Assembly: GCA_021845965.1 (NCBI GenBank)
Contig: JAJZUZ010000007.1
Coordinates: forward strand, 1 to 47,855
DNA: 47,855 nt
Source of the DNA: Pseudomonadota bacterium
GTDB taxonomy: Bacteria > Pseudomonadota > Gammaproteobacteria > Burkholderiales > Burkholderiaceae_C
Direction: 5' to 3'
A program made the position numbers and the translations under genes. Of the stretch, positions 33,399 through 42,623 are shown in pieces. The notes beneath the pieces were generated by a model. The model was not told the origin of the DNA. It searched no databases and was given only the letters and a program-made list of their open reading frames with translations. The first letter of the stretch is position 1. Each line of letters opens with the position of its first letter.

Positions 33399-34067
33399 TT
33401 ACTGGTTCGGAGGTTTGAGGGACTCGAGATTGACCACGATCTGCCACTGGGAGCGGACCGGAAGGTTGCCGATCATGCCGGGGCTGAAAGCCATGCCTGA
33501 AATCGAATCAATGATGTAACTGCGCGCCTCCGGAGACAGGAAGTTCTCCCCCAGCAGCACCCGATCCACCCCTCCACGCTCGTTGATCAGGACCCGCACC
33601 ACCACCGGCAGCGGGTGGACGTCGGGTATGTAGCTCGACTGGGAAGACGCGCTGTCGCGGATGACCCTGGGGCCGACGGTCAGTTCATCAGGGCGGTAGT
33701 ACCGCGCGCCAGGCAGGTCGCCGGCCGTGTCCACACCGTTGCCCTGGGACGCAGCCGATGTCGCCCGGGGCCTGCCAACACCATCCAACCGCCGAGGTGC
33801 GGAGTCAACGCCGGCTGCTGCCTCCTTCGGCGATACATCGGCCTGGGCCGAAGCTGCCGACGGTGCCGGCGCTTCTTCCCTGACACGCGGGGGCTCCATC
33901 CGGACTTCAACAAACAAGGGAGCCTGCGGGCCTGTCGCCGTGCCCGACCGAGCGCCGGTGCCGTCCACCCGCCCACCTGCGCCCCTGATCAGCACGCCGA
34001 GCAACAGGGCATGCAGAAGCAAAGAGAGGCCGAAAGCGGCCTCCAGGGTGCGGTCCCTCCGAATCAC
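33399..34067 (-). CDS. TonB-like periplasmic protein in the pilus cluster
   Basis: The 222-residue protein has an N-terminal membrane anchor (AAFGLSLLLHALLLGVLI, residues about 10-27), a Pro/Ala/Arg linker and a C-terminal domain VVVRVLINERGGVDRVLLGENF to SQWQIVVNL that has the pattern of TonB C-terminal domains. ExbB/ExbD-type genes are absent, and the gene sits 41 bp after pilY1 in the same direction. A role in pilus or PilY1 assembly is suggested only by position. Start is GTG (34065-34067); no ATG fits near the anchor. Confidence in the fold is moderate. Confidence 0.65.
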   Translation of the reverse strand: MIRRDRTLEAAFGLSLLLHALLLGVLIRGAGGRVDGTGARSGTATGPQAPLFVEVRMEPPRVREEAPAPSAASAQADVSPKEAAAGVDSAPRRLDGVGRPRATSAASQGNGVDTAGDLPGARYYRPDELTVGPRVIRDSASSQSSYIPDVHPLPVVVRVLINERGGVDRVLLGENFLSPEARSYIIDSISGMAFSPGMIGNLPVRSQWQIVVNLESLKPPNQ

Positions 34068-34107
34068 AAGCCGGTGCTGCGCTGCCGGACGCGCCGGCAG
34101 CGGCAGA

Positions 34108-37100
34108 TTACTGCATCGTCAACTCGCGCCAGGACACACGCTTGAGTCCCGCGCCACCCGACTTGCCGATCGTCGGAAGCCCCGTCTTGGTGGAACCCAG
34201 ATCCGTGGACGCCCCCGCAGGCGTGTTCGAAGAGATGCCGGTGGACACGCGGGTCAGCGAAATTACCGTGCCGCTGCCCAGCATGATCAGGACTGGCCGG
34301 GTGGCCGTGCCGTCGCCGAGCGACACGCCGCCAACCCCATACGAACCGGACACCGCGCCGCCCGTCTTGTAGTCCAGGGCATAGAAGAAGCTCTTCGCCC
34401 CCGCGGTGCTGGGATCACCGCAGACGCTGGCCGAATTCATCGACGGCACATTCGTCGTGAAGACCAGCGTGCCCAGTTCGATCGACGGGTCCGTATAGAC
34501 GCGCTCGCCACCGGTCAGGAAGTCCAGGTACCAGCCCTTGTCCGTCGGAATGTTGACCGCGTTCGAGGTGACCGTGCGCACGATCTGATTCGGATCGCAG
34601 ATCGACACCGGTGCACCGCTCGGGCAGGTACCTGCCGTCAGTGTCTGCTGCACGAAGCCGCTGCCGGTCGAACGCGGCGTGGGCAGCGCGGAGCTTCCAA
34701 GAGAATCGACGACCGCATAGAAGGACTCGCTCTGCGTGTCATTGATATCCGTCACGCCCAGGTACTTGCCGGCGCCGAAATAGACCACGGGATAGCCGGA
34801 AACCGTCACCACAGAAGGCTTGGCCGTGATCGGCTGCGCGTTGCCGCTGGGATCCTGGACGCTCACGAGACGTTGCGCGTCATAGCCGGAGGCACCGATG
34901 TCGCCATTGACGTCAAAGCGCCAGAGGTTGCCCTGCAGGTCGCCGCCGTAGACGGCCTGGACCGTGTTGTTCGTGTCTGAGGTCGGCACGTGCGCCGCCA
35001 CACGGGCAATGCTGGCCGGCGCTGCCGTGGTGCCGGTGTTGTTGCTGATCGTGCGGATGAGGGCACCCGTCCACGCATTCACGACGAAGACGTAACCCTT
35101 GCCATCCGAATTGTTGTAGCCCGAGCTCAGGATGACAACCCAGGTACCGTCCTTGAGCTTGGTAATCCGGGGATTGCCGTAGCTGTAGCCCATCTTGGAG
35201 TCGGTGAACGTCCACAGATATTTCGGATTGTTAGGGTCCGTGACATCCAGCGCGTAGTAGCTGTTGCCGCCGCGGTTCAAGCCACCCACCAGGATGGTCC
35301 GCCACGGGATGCAGGTCGTGGCAGGGAACACCGGCGTGCAGGGCACGGAGATATCGCCCACCTCAGGCGTCGCATCGACGAAGTACTGGTGGCTCGAGAA
35401 GTAGTTCTTGTCAGCCAGCGCATAGAGATTCGGTACTACGGGCGACGGTACATAGCCCCAAAGCTCCTGGCCGGTCGTGCCGTCGAAGGCGTGCAGCATG
35501 CCATCGTTCGAGCCCACGTACACCGTGCCCTGCCGGCTGGCCATGGCCGCCTTGAAATCGTTGTAGCCGGCGTCCACGTAGTTGAAAAGCGGCGTCTTGA
35601 CGTAGCGCCCCTCGGAAGAAACGATATCCCCCAGCACATGAGTGCGCTGGCGGTAGTAGGACCCTTCCTTGGTACGGTCGCCACGCAGGAAACTGACCAG
35701 TGTCGCGCCGCTGGCACTGGCCTGGTCGGCGGTGCTCAGGCAGTTCGTACCCGAAACACAGAACTGGGACAGCAGCGGGGTTAGATACGACTGGGAGAAA
35801 TAGGTGTCCAGGCCAACGGTCTGGAGATTGGTCCAGTCGAACGGGACCAGGGCGGTCGACGAATTGGTATAGATGGTACGCCCGCTTTGCGCGGTGACCG
35901 GGCTCGAGGTCGCGCTCGCCTCGTCCTGCAGCAGCTTGCGCGTGCTGACGCCATCGACCCCGCTGGCCGAGCCGTCAAACGAGGAGCCGGAGGTGTAATC
36001 ACCGAGCACCAGGTAGCAGAAGCCTCCCTGCTGGTAGACGTCTCCCGCCACATAGGCCCGTCCGGCCACCCAGGAGGTGGTGGCACAGTCCAGCAGACGC
36101 ATGGCCGACCAGTTCTGCGCGGAAAGCTGACCGGTAGTGACGTCGATGGTCTGGCGCACCATTTCGCCGAACCAGGTCACCGACTGGTAGGAGGAGCTGT
36201 AGACGAAATTATCGGACGTGCTGACGTTCGGGTTGCTACTGGCCGCCGCCGCCGCGACGCCGGGACGCGGCACCGCTGCAATGGTCGTGAGCAGGCTGTT
36301 GAGGCTGGACGACAACGAATTCGCATCCTTGGCGCTGAAGTAGGTGCCACGCCCGTTGACCGCCGCATGCCAGAGGTCGTCGATATTGGCATTCGAATCG
36401 GACGCCGGCGTCGGCCAGTAGCAGGTGCCGCTACTGAGCCACGAACAGATGCCATTACTCGGATCTGCGGTGTTCTTCTTCAGAATGTCATAGAAATCGC
36501 CGCTGGTGTCGTTCCAGTAGTCGCGCCCGTCCGTGGGTGCGTACACCATCTTGCCCTGCGCACCCAGGCCGAGCGTGAACGTGGTCATGTGCTGGAAGGT
36601 GGCCGTGTCACGCCCATAGGACGGCACGTTGTTCGCGCACAGGTCATTCGCCGTCGTGTTGGGCGAAATCGTGGGGCCGGTACAGGTACCTGTCGCGTCC
36701 GGGCTCGTCGCGGTCGGGCTACGCAGGTCGGTACTGTAGTAATAAGCGGCCACGTCGGCCAGCGTGTCGCTGGTTCCGCCCGTTGCGGTGGAGCGGCACT
36801 CGCGCGCGGTCAGCACATTGTAGGTCGGGCCGGAATCCTGGGGCACGGCGGTACAGGCCGAGGTGTTGGACCAGCTGGTCCACGTTGTGTAGCGGCAGGC
36901 GTTGGTGGTGGTCGTGGTGCAGGGCCCGGTCGCATTGGTCCAGCTCGGGCTGCTCGGATTCAGCGTGCTCTGGCACTGTACTGCTGTCCCGACCGTATAA
37001 GGCGAGGAAGTCGACTGGGCCACAGCGGTACAGGAGCTGGTCTGACTCCAGCTGGACCAGGCCGTATATTGGCATTGGACACCGCTCGAGGCGGTGCAGC

Positions 37101-39054
37101 TGCTGGTGTTGGTCCAACTGCTGGCCACCGTCACTGTACCGGAGCAGGCGGTCCAGTTATTGCTCCACCACGGCGTTGAGGCGGTGCAGGCGGTATTCAG
37201 CTGGTAGTACCAGTTGGACCAGGTGGCGCCTTTATCCGTCGAATCGCTGCGCGGGTAATTACAGTTTCTCCGAGAACTGCCATTCGTGTCGGGTGTACAC
37301 GACGAGACGTCGTACCAAGCCCCCCAAGTCTTGCCTCCATCGGACGAATCTTGCCGCTGTATCGACGGGGCCGTCTGCGAAGTCAGCGTGCGCGACTGCA
37401 GATTGCTGGTCCGGGTGCTGTAGGTTGTCGAAACGGTTGCCTTCTGCAAGGTGCTCGTCCGGGTCTGCAACTGGGCCGTACCGCCATCGCCATAAGGCGG
37501 GGGAAGACCAGCATCCTGATTGCCGACAGCCGTGCTGCCATCCAGCTTGTAGCCGGCATTGCCGTTCCAGAAGCCGTCAGTGGAGAGGATGGTGAAATTC
37601 TTCTGGCAGGAGTACTGCAGCGGGTCGGTCACCGTCACACCGTTGAAGGTACTCCCGTTCAGCAAACCGGCATAGATGCGACCGGCGTCAGCGAGCGCTT
37701 CACGCAAGGGCGTACTGTTGTTCGGGTCTGCGCTGGTGAGCTTCTGGTACCAGGCGCCCTTCTGCGCACCGGTGAACTCCCCGAGGTTGACAAAGTCGGT
37801 ACCGGTGTTGTTGTTGATGGACATGTAGCCCAGACGGAAACGCGACTTGCCGGACGCGATGTCCGTGGCGGTGTCGATCGACGACATCGCATTGGATGCC
37901 GCCGTCTTCATCATCTGCATGCGCGTACGGTAGTACGTCCACCAGTTGGCGTAGTTGGTCATCTCCTCCTGATACGTGCAAGTCGTGCCCGCGCAATCGG
38001 TGCGGCCGCTGGCCTTGGTGCTGGAACCCGGATAGGGATAGCTGTTGACGTCAGGCGTGATGGTCGTACGCAGGTTCTCGCCAGGAATTCCGTCCGCGTG
38101 CGAGAAGGCGGTTGCGGTAAAACCAAGCGTGCCGGACCCAACTGTGACCGAAGGCGTTGCTGTGGTATTACCGGGAGCCGTGATGGTCACCACGTTGCTG
38201 CTCGATGATGCGGTGTAGCCGACGATCTGGCAATTCCCCTGCAGCTTGTACGTACAGGCGTTGATCTGATCCCTTATGTTGGACGCCACAGTGCTCAGGG
38301 TCGACGACGCGCCGGACGCTGCACTCATGATCTGCTTGGAGTCCACCGTAATGCCGGAGACACTGCCGCTGGAGCTGCTGCTGATGGTGATCGTCGCCGT
38401 GCGGGGCGATGGCATACGGGCCGTCGTGTAGCCGGCGGCGCTGTCGTAGCCGGCTTTGCAGGTGGTCCCGTTGCACCAGCGCAGATAGGCAGGGAAGGGA
38501 TAGGAGGTCGAGGTCGACGATGCCGTCGTGCACACGCGCAGGCTTGCCGTCGTGCAGTACTCACCTGCAATCGTGGTGTAGAAGTAAGGCGCGGAACTGG
38601 TCGTCGGCGTCAGGTTGCTGGTGCTCGTCGACTGCACGCCGTAGGCATCATTATTCACCTGGTTCCAATTGGGCGACGCCGCGCTGGCCGAACTGTTCCC
38701 CCCGGTGGTGGTATCCACACCCGTCATGTTCTTGTAGGTGGTCGAGTCCGACACGCCGCTGCTGTTCACATGCACCGGCGGCTTGTAGACGATGGCGGGG
38801 TTGTACGCCAGTCCATTGAAACCCACGTTGCGGTCACGGTAGATGATGCTGGTGTTCGCTTGGTCAGGCAGATAATCCCAATTCATACTCCCGGAATCGT
38901 CGAGGATGAACATGATGTTGGGCTTGACGTCCACGGAAGAGGTGGCCGTGTAGGTCTCCAGCGGAACGGTCGAGATATCGGTGGCCCCGGCGGCTACCAC
39001 GGTGCAACCGAATATCCAGGCCATTGCAAATTTGATTTTGCGTTTGATTGACAT
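34108..39054 (-). CDS. pilY1: PilY1-type pilus tip adhesin
   Basis: The 1648-residue protein has a signal peptide (IFGCTVVAAGA) and an N-terminal von Willebrand A-like part with the MIDAS-type motif DDSGSMN (residues 52-58). A Trp/Cys/Thr-rich repeat block (about 575-755) follows. The C-terminal half is a PilC/PilY1 beta-propeller with YVGSNDGMLHAFDG and GLNRGGNSYYALDVTDP. PilY1 sits at the type IV pilus tip and helps pilus extension, adhesion and surface sensing. Aspartate-rich loops (for example DVNGD) could bind calcium. ATG 39052-39054 has AAGGAG upstream; the frame runs to 39117 without support. It is downstream of pilX and upstream of the TonB-like gene. Confidence 0.92.
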   Translation of the reverse strand: MSIKRKIKFAMAWIFGCTVVAAGATDISTVPLETYTATSSVDVKPNIMFILDDSGSMNWDYLPDQANTSIIYRDRNVGFNGLAYNPAIVYKPPVHVNSSGVSDSTTYKNMTGVDTTTGGNSSASAASPNWNQVNNDAYGVQSTSTSNLTPTTSSAPYFYTTIAGEYCTTASLRVCTTASSTSTSYPFPAYLRWCNGTTCKAGYDSAAGYTTARMPSPRTATITISSSSSGSVSGITVDSKQIMSAASGASSTLSTVASNIRDQINACTYKLQGNCQIVGYTASSSSNVVTITAPGNTTATPSVTVGSGTLGFTATAFSHADGIPGENLRTTITPDVNSYPYPGSSTKASGRTDCAGTTCTYQEEMTNYANWWTYYRTRMQMMKTAASNAMSSIDTATDIASGKSRFRLGYMSINNNTGTDFVNLGEFTGAQKGAWYQKLTSADPNNSTPLREALADAGRIYAGLLNGSTFNGVTVTDPLQYSCQKNFTILSTDGFWNGNAGYKLDGSTAVGNQDAGLPPPYGDGGTAQLQTRTSTLQKATVSTTYSTRTSNLQSRTLTSQTAPSIQRQDSSDGGKTWGAWYDVSSCTPDTNGSSRRNCNYPRSDSTDKGATWSNWYYQLNTACTASTPWWSNNWTACSGTVTVASSWTNTSSCTASSGVQCQYTAWSSWSQTSSCTAVAQSTSSPYTVGTAVQCQSTLNPSSPSWTNATGPCTTTTTNACRYTTWTSWSNTSACTAVPQDSGPTYNVLTARECRSTATGGTSDTLADVAAYYYSTDLRSPTATSPDATGTCTGPTISPNTTANDLCANNVPSYGRDTATFQHMTTFTLGLGAQGKMVYAPTDGRDYWNDTSGDFYDILKKNTADPSNGICSWLSSGTCYWPTPASDSNANIDDLWHAAVNGRGTYFSAKDANSLSSSLNSLLTTIAAVPRPGVAAAAASSNPNVSTSDNFVYSSSYQSVTWFGEMVRQTIDVTTGQLSAQNWSAMRLLDCATTSWVAGRAYVAGDVYQQGGFCYLVLGDYTSGSSFDGSASGVDGVSTRKLLQDEASATSSPVTAQSGRTIYTNSSTALVPFDWTNLQTVGLDTYFSQSYLTPLLSQFCVSGTNCLSTADQASASGATLVSFLRGDRTKEGSYYRQRTHVLGDIVSSEGRYVKTPLFNYVDAGYNDFKAAMASRQGTVYVGSNDGMLHAFDGTTGQELWGYVPSPVVPNLYALADKNYFSSHQYFVDATPEVGDISVPCTPVFPATTCIPWRTILVGGLNRGGNSYYALDVTDPNNPKYLWTFTDSKMGYSYGNPRITKLKDGTWVVILSSGYNNSDGKGYVFVVNAWTGALIRTISNNTGTTAAPASIARVAAHVPTSDTNNTVQAVYGGDLQGNLWRFDVNGDIGASGYDAQRLVSVQDPSGNAQPITAKPSVVTVSGYPVVYFGAGKYLGVTDINDTQSESFYAVVDSLGSSALPTPRSTGSGFVQQTLTAGTCPSGAPVSICDPNQIVRTVTSNAVNIPTDKGWYLDFLTGGERVYTDPSIELGTLVFTTNVPSMNSASVCGDPSTAGAKSFFYALDYKTGGAVSGSYGVGGVSLGDGTATRPVLIMLGSGTVISLTRVSTGISSNTPAGASTDLGSTKTGLPTIGKSGGAGLKRVSWRELTMQ

Positions 39055-39126
39055 GACTGTCTCTCCTTTGTCGGCTCCAGCGGGAACCGGACTCTTGCGA
39101 CTATTCTTCGACGGCAATATGGCTTG

Positions 39127-39750
39127 CTACAAGGCCACCACGGACTGGACGTAGCTGACGGAATTTCGGGGACCATCCACGCGGACGGTGATGCGGTAAT
39201 ACACCACGCTGGGCGAGTTCAACTGCTTCACGCCGGCCTCCTCCTCGCTGCCACTGGCCACTGCCACCGAGGGCGAACTGACACAGGCCGCGCCGCCCGT
39301 CACCGGGCCGGCATTGGCACACATGCGGTCGATCACATACGAAACTGTGTTCTTCGCCTCATCCTGCTGCGGCGCCACCACGGCGCGGGCGGCCAGCGTG
39401 TTGACCCAGTAGCTGTCCCAGGACTGCGGCGGATTCGCAGCCAGATTGGGGGCCACCCCCAGGCCGCCCGCCACATAGCCGTTGGTTGGATCGTCGTAAT
39501 CCAGCGACGCGCCGGCCGCATTGTTCTTCAGCCAGGTCGCGGCCAGCTCGATGCCCGTGTCGCCCGAATGCACCGCGGCCTGCTGGAAGGACATATTGCC
39601 CGCGATGACGTTGGTCGTGTCCGTGGAACGAACCAGGGACAGCGCCGCCAGCGTCATGGCGACCAGCACGATGAGCATGATGATCAGCACCACACCCGAC
39701 TGGGCACGGCGCCGGCTGGCGGAGACGATGCGGGTGGCGTAGGGCTTCAT
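39127..39750 (-). CDS. pilX: Minor pilin PilX-type protein
   Basis: The 207-residue protein has a basic leader, then the hydrophobic helix GVVLIIMLIVLVAMTLAALSLVRS of PilX-type proteins, with no Glu5, as is usual for this class (prepilin cleavage after the Gly before VVLII). The rest holds a PilX-like globular domain with several Cys (CANAGP, AACV). It forms part of the minor-pilin priming complex with PilW, PilV and FimT. ATG 39748-39750 overlaps the pilW stop (ATGA); ATG 39756 is an alternative. Confidence 0.85.
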   Translation of the reverse strand: MKPYATRIVSASRRRAQSGVVLIIMLIVLVAMTLAALSLVRSTDTTNVIAGNMSFQQAAVHSGDTGIELAATWLKNNAAGASLDYDDPTNGYVAGGLGVAPNLAANPPQSWDSYWVNTLAARAVVAPQQDEAKNTVSYVIDRMCANAGPVTGGAACVSSPSVAVASGSEEEAGVKQLNSPSVVYYRITVRVDGPRNSVSYVQSVVAL

Positions 39751-40955
39751 GGGCATCCGGTGGGTTTGCCCATCCACGCCACATTGCGCAGCGGGATCAG
39801 GCTCTGGAATGTCTTGTAGCGGTAGTGCTTCCACTCCTCGTCGGCGACCGTGTCCGGGCCCAGCGCACCAGTGCTGGCGACCAGCGGAGCCACGGCATCC
39901 TGGTCCCAGGTCGGACGGTTGGCATTGGCGGCGGAGACTCCGTTCTTGGTCGTCGTCGTGACGATCTCCTTGTCCCGCTCAGGGTTCTGCACCACGAGGG
40001 CCAGGCTGATGGCCCTGATGCGGGCCCAGTTGCACGCGAAATTGGGCTGCGCGGGATCAGGCGTCGCCTGGTCGATCGCGCTGGTACTGCCGTCCCAGGC
40101 GGCGCTGGTGTCGCGCCAGTAGGTCGCTCGCATGCTCACGACATTGCTCGCAATCGGAACCCACACGGTCGTCGAATTCTGGTTGGCCGCCAGGCTGCAG
40201 TCATTCACCGAAAAGTCGCAGACCGTGAGGTTGCCGTTGCGCACGGCATAGGCCAGGATGGACGGACCGTTGCTGGGGTTGCTGCTGCTGATGGCCGCGT
40301 TGGCGCCATTCGGCCCCCGCCCCAGATTGAAGAGCGTCGCGCCGCTCTGCCCGGTCAGGACATCGACGGACAGGGGATTGACCGCGGTGATGCGGTCGAT
40401 CAAACGGGTGCCACCACAGTTGTCGGGACTGGTGCTGTTGGCCAGCACAACCCGGTCACCGACACCGAAGGCCCCCGGCATCTGGAGTGTGTAGGTCTGA
40501 CTGGCGATGGACGAGACCACATTCCCCTGCGGCTGGCCGTTGTCCGTACCGTAAACAACCAGCAGCGTGTCGGTATTGGGGTCTCCGCCGGGCAGCAAGG
40601 GCGACGCAGCACCGCCAGTCACAGTGATCGGGTTGATCCCCACGGGCGCGGTGGTGATGGGCTTCGCGATCGCTGTGCCGCCGGGCAGCGTCCAGCTGAG
40701 CGGGCAGCCGAACAGCGCTACCGAATCGATGCCGTAACCGGCCCGCTTGATCTGGCTCTGCAGTTGCATGAAGCTGATGGCCCCGATGCTCTGCGCGTCG
40801 GCGTTCCCTCCCGCAGTACGTCCGCGTGCCTCGGAACCGAAAAATACCTGCATGACCACCAGGGTCGCGATCATGCCGATGACCATGGCGACCATGATCT
40901 CCACGAGGCCGAAGCCAGCCATGCGGCGGAGCGATCGGAAGCGGGTTGTGCGCAC
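39747..40955 (-). CDS. pilW: Minor pilin PilW-type protein
   Basis: The 402-residue protein has a prepilin leader VRTTRFRSLRRMAG cleaved before FGLVEIMVAMVIGMIATLVVM (Glu5 present) and a large globular region with several Cys (CPLSW, DNCGG, CDF, DCS). It is part of the pilus-tip minor-pilin complex. GTG 40955 is preferred because AGGAG lies 8 nt upstream, next to the pilV stop; the longer GTG at 41006 overlaps pilV. An ATG at 40922 would remove the leader's basic segment. Confidence 0.85.
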   Translation of the reverse strand: MRTTRFRSLRRMAGFGLVEIMVAMVIGMIATLVVMQVFFGSEARGRTAGGNADAQSIGAISFMQLQSQIKRAGYGIDSVALFGCPLSWTLPGGTAIAKPITTAPVGINPITVTGGAASPLLPGGDPNTDTLLVVYGTDNGQPQGNVVSSIASQTYTLQMPGAFGVGDRVVLANSTSPDNCGGTRLIDRITAVNPLSVDVLTGQSGATLFNLGRGPNGANAAISSSNPSNGPSILAYAVRNGNLTVCDFSVNDCSLAANQNSTTVWVPIASNVVSMRATYWRDTSAAWDGSTSAIDQATPDPAQPNFACNWARIRAISLALVVQNPERDKEIVTTTTKNGVSAANANRPTWDQDAVAPLVASTGALGPDTVADEEWKHYRYKTFQSLIPLRNVAWMGKPTGCP

Positions 40956-40965
40956 GGGCTGGCTC

Positions 40966-41403
40966 CTATTGGATCTGGGCGACGGCCCTGTAGTAGTGAT
41001 ACGCACTGCCGGCGGGAGCGTTGGGTGGCAGCCATGAGATGGTCACGGTCACCTTGCCCGCGTTGTCTACGTCCACCGTCGGTTCCAGGAAGGTCGCGCC
41101 AGGCAAGGTGCCCACCACCTTGTTCTTCCAGGTCGTGTACCCCGGGTTGCCGGTGTTGTACTTGGCCTGCAGGGCGGCCGCCGTCCTGTCCCCCAGCCAC
41201 ATGGTGCCAATCAGGTCGTTGGCCAGAAAGCTCGCATCCGACCGGTACTTGGCGTCGGACACTTGCGACACCGCGACACCCTGCAGGCTGACGATGCCCA
41301 GGATGCCAAAGGCAAAGATGACGATGGCAATCATCACCTCGATCAGCATCACGCCGGACTGCAGCCGGGACGCGCGGAGATAATGGGTGGAGCCGGTTTT
41401 CAT
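40966..41403 (-). CDS. pilV: Minor pilin PilV-type protein
   Basis: The 145-residue protein has a prepilin leader ending QSG, then VMLIEVMIAIVIFAFGILGIV with Glu at mature position 5. A PilV-like domain with KVTVTISWLPP near the C-terminus follows. ATG 41401-41403 is used, 2 bp after the fimT stop; ATG 41412, overlapping fimT by 7 bp, is equally possible. It is one of the fimT-pilV-pilW-pilX minor-pilin set. Confidence 0.85.
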   Translation of the reverse strand: MKTGSTHYLRASRLQSGVMLIEVMIAIVIFAFGILGIVSLQGVAVSQVSDAKYRSDASFLANDLIGTMWLGDRTAAALQAKYNTGNPGYTTWKNKVVGTLPGATFLEPTVDVDNAGKVTVTISWLPPNAPAGSAYHYYRAVAQIQ

Positions 41404-41405
41404 GA

Positions 41406-41927
41406 TCAGCATGCCCTGGGATTGCCCGATGCCAGCTTGGGATCGCACATGCGAACCTGCCCACCCGGCGTCACGATGACCCGCAGGCAGCGCATGGTTC
41501 CGCCCGCGGCTTCGCAGGTGTCGCGTGTGTTCGTCACGTCGATCGAGGCGCTCGCACCGGCCGCCAGCGACGTCGCCCGGCCGTAGCCGTTGAAGGTCAG
41601 GTTGGCCGCGGTGGTCGCGACCGTCGAGCTGCCGCCCGTCGCAGCACGCACCTGGATCGACGCCGGGCAGGCGGCGCTGGCGGTGGCACAGCCTACCGTC
41701 CAGGCGCCGAGCGCATCCAGAGCGAAATTGACCGAAGTGTTGCGCCGCACGGCCTCGGCCTTGGCAAAATTCAGGCCCTCCACGACCTCCTCGGCCGTGT
41801 TGCGTATCGAGCGGTTTTGCAGGAAGGCAGAAAAACTGGGCACCCCGGCCACCATCAGCATGGCCAGGATGGCCAACCCGACCATCAGCTCGATGAGGGA
41901 GAAACCAGCGTGGGAGGGTTTTAGCAC
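41406..41927 (-). CDS. fimT: Minor pilin FimT/GspH type
   Basis: The 173-residue protein has a short prepilin leader (VLKPSHAG) before [21 protein letters not shown], with Glu5, and a GspH domain with two Cys near the end ([18 protein letters not shown]). The GTG at 41927 has AAGGGGGG just upstream and overlaps the last codons and stop of pilE; an upstream TTG (41954) is less likely. Members of this family bind DNA at the pilus tip in some species; that is not shown here. Confidence 0.85.
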   Translation of the reverse strand: MLKPSHAGFSLIELMVGLAILAMLMVAGVPSFSAFLQNRSIRNTAEEVVEGLNFAKAEAVRRNTSVNFALDALGAWTVGCATASAACPASIQVRAATGGSSTVATTAANLTFNGYGRATSLAAGASASIDVTNTRDTCEAAGGTMRCLRVIVTPGGQVRMCDPKLASGNPRAC

Positions 41928-42352
41928 ACGCCCCCCTTGCGGGTCACCCAGCAATTATTTGTGGCGGGCAGCGACCATCCACTGGGGACCGCAGCCGTGG
42001 TCTTGGCGTTGGTCTGGTCGATGGTGTAGCTGAAACCGGCCATGGCGCCCACACCATCGGCCTGCAGGGTATAGCCCACCGCCGTGGCGCCGCCGGGGCA
42101 GCTGAAGGTGAAATATTGGCTGGTATCCGTATCGGCATTGCAGTCCGGCGCGTTCACGTAGGTCTTGTTGTCCTGGTAATACTGCTCCAGCTTCACGCGC
42201 TTTATTGCCAAGCCCTTCGTCGCCTCGGGAATCCGGCCCCGCGTGACGTAGTCCCTATAAGAAGGCAGTGCGACCGCCGCAAGGATGCCAATGATCGCCA
42301 CGGTGATCATCAACTCGATCAGCGTAAAACCGTCTTCCTTCTTGCTTGTCAT
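41921..42352 (-). CDS. pilE: Type IV major-like pilin PilE/PilA
   Basis: The 143-residue protein has the classic leader MTSKKEDG cleaved before [24 protein letters not shown]. The C-terminal half has four Cys (PDCNAD, SCPGG, NNCW, GGVC), giving two disulphides. It may be the major pilin or a PilE-type minor pilin, since it heads a minor-pilin operon. AGAGGC lies before the ATG. It is the first gene of the minus-strand pilus cluster that runs to pilY1. Confidence 0.88.
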   Translation of the reverse strand: MTSKKEDGFTLIELMITVAIIGILAAVALPSYRDYVTRGRIPEATKGLAIKRVKLEQYYQDNKTYVNAPDCNADTDTSQYFTFSCPGGATAVGYTLQADGVGAMAGFSYTIDQTNAKTTAAVPSGWSLPATNNCWVTRKGGVC

Positions 42353-42387
42353 GTAGAGCCTCTTTAACGGCGCATGGCCGGACAGTG

Positions 42388-42401
42388 GGATGAAGTCATC
42401 C
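42388..42401. promoter_or_regulatory. 14-bp palindrome upstream of pilE
   Basis: GGATGA-AG-TCATCC is a perfect two-arm palindrome 36 bp before the pilE start. It could be a regulator site at the pilus promoter. A clear sigma-70 or sigma-54 promoter was not found nearby. Confidence 0.35.
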
Positions 42402-42611
42402 TAGCCCGGCGGCCGACGACTGCACGGGGGTGCTGGATGAACGGTCAATTCTCGGCGTCGAGCGGCGCCTCCCCGCGTGACTTTTTCACACCATAGGAAA
42501 GGACGACCCGCGCCCCCGCCCCGGGCAGCTACCAGCGGGCCGGCCATTCGGCAAAGGCGGGTCATCGTCCTGGCGCGGAATGGCGCACCGGGAGCGGTGC
42601 TGGACTGCCTT

Positions 42612-42617
42612 GATAAT
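42612..42617 (+). promoter_or_regulatory. -10-like box GATAAT before ribD
   Basis: GATAAT ends 6 nt before the ATG of ribD, suggesting a leaderless riboflavin operon transcript. No -35 at a standard distance was seen, and no FMN riboswitch is recognised upstream. Confidence 0.4.
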
Positions 42618-42623
42618 CCTGCC

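Noticed and set aside
42420-42623. FMN riboswitch upstream of ribD
   Set aside because: The conserved FMN aptamer motifs were looked for and not found; a GATAAT box 6 nt before the ATG suggests a leaderless transcript instead.
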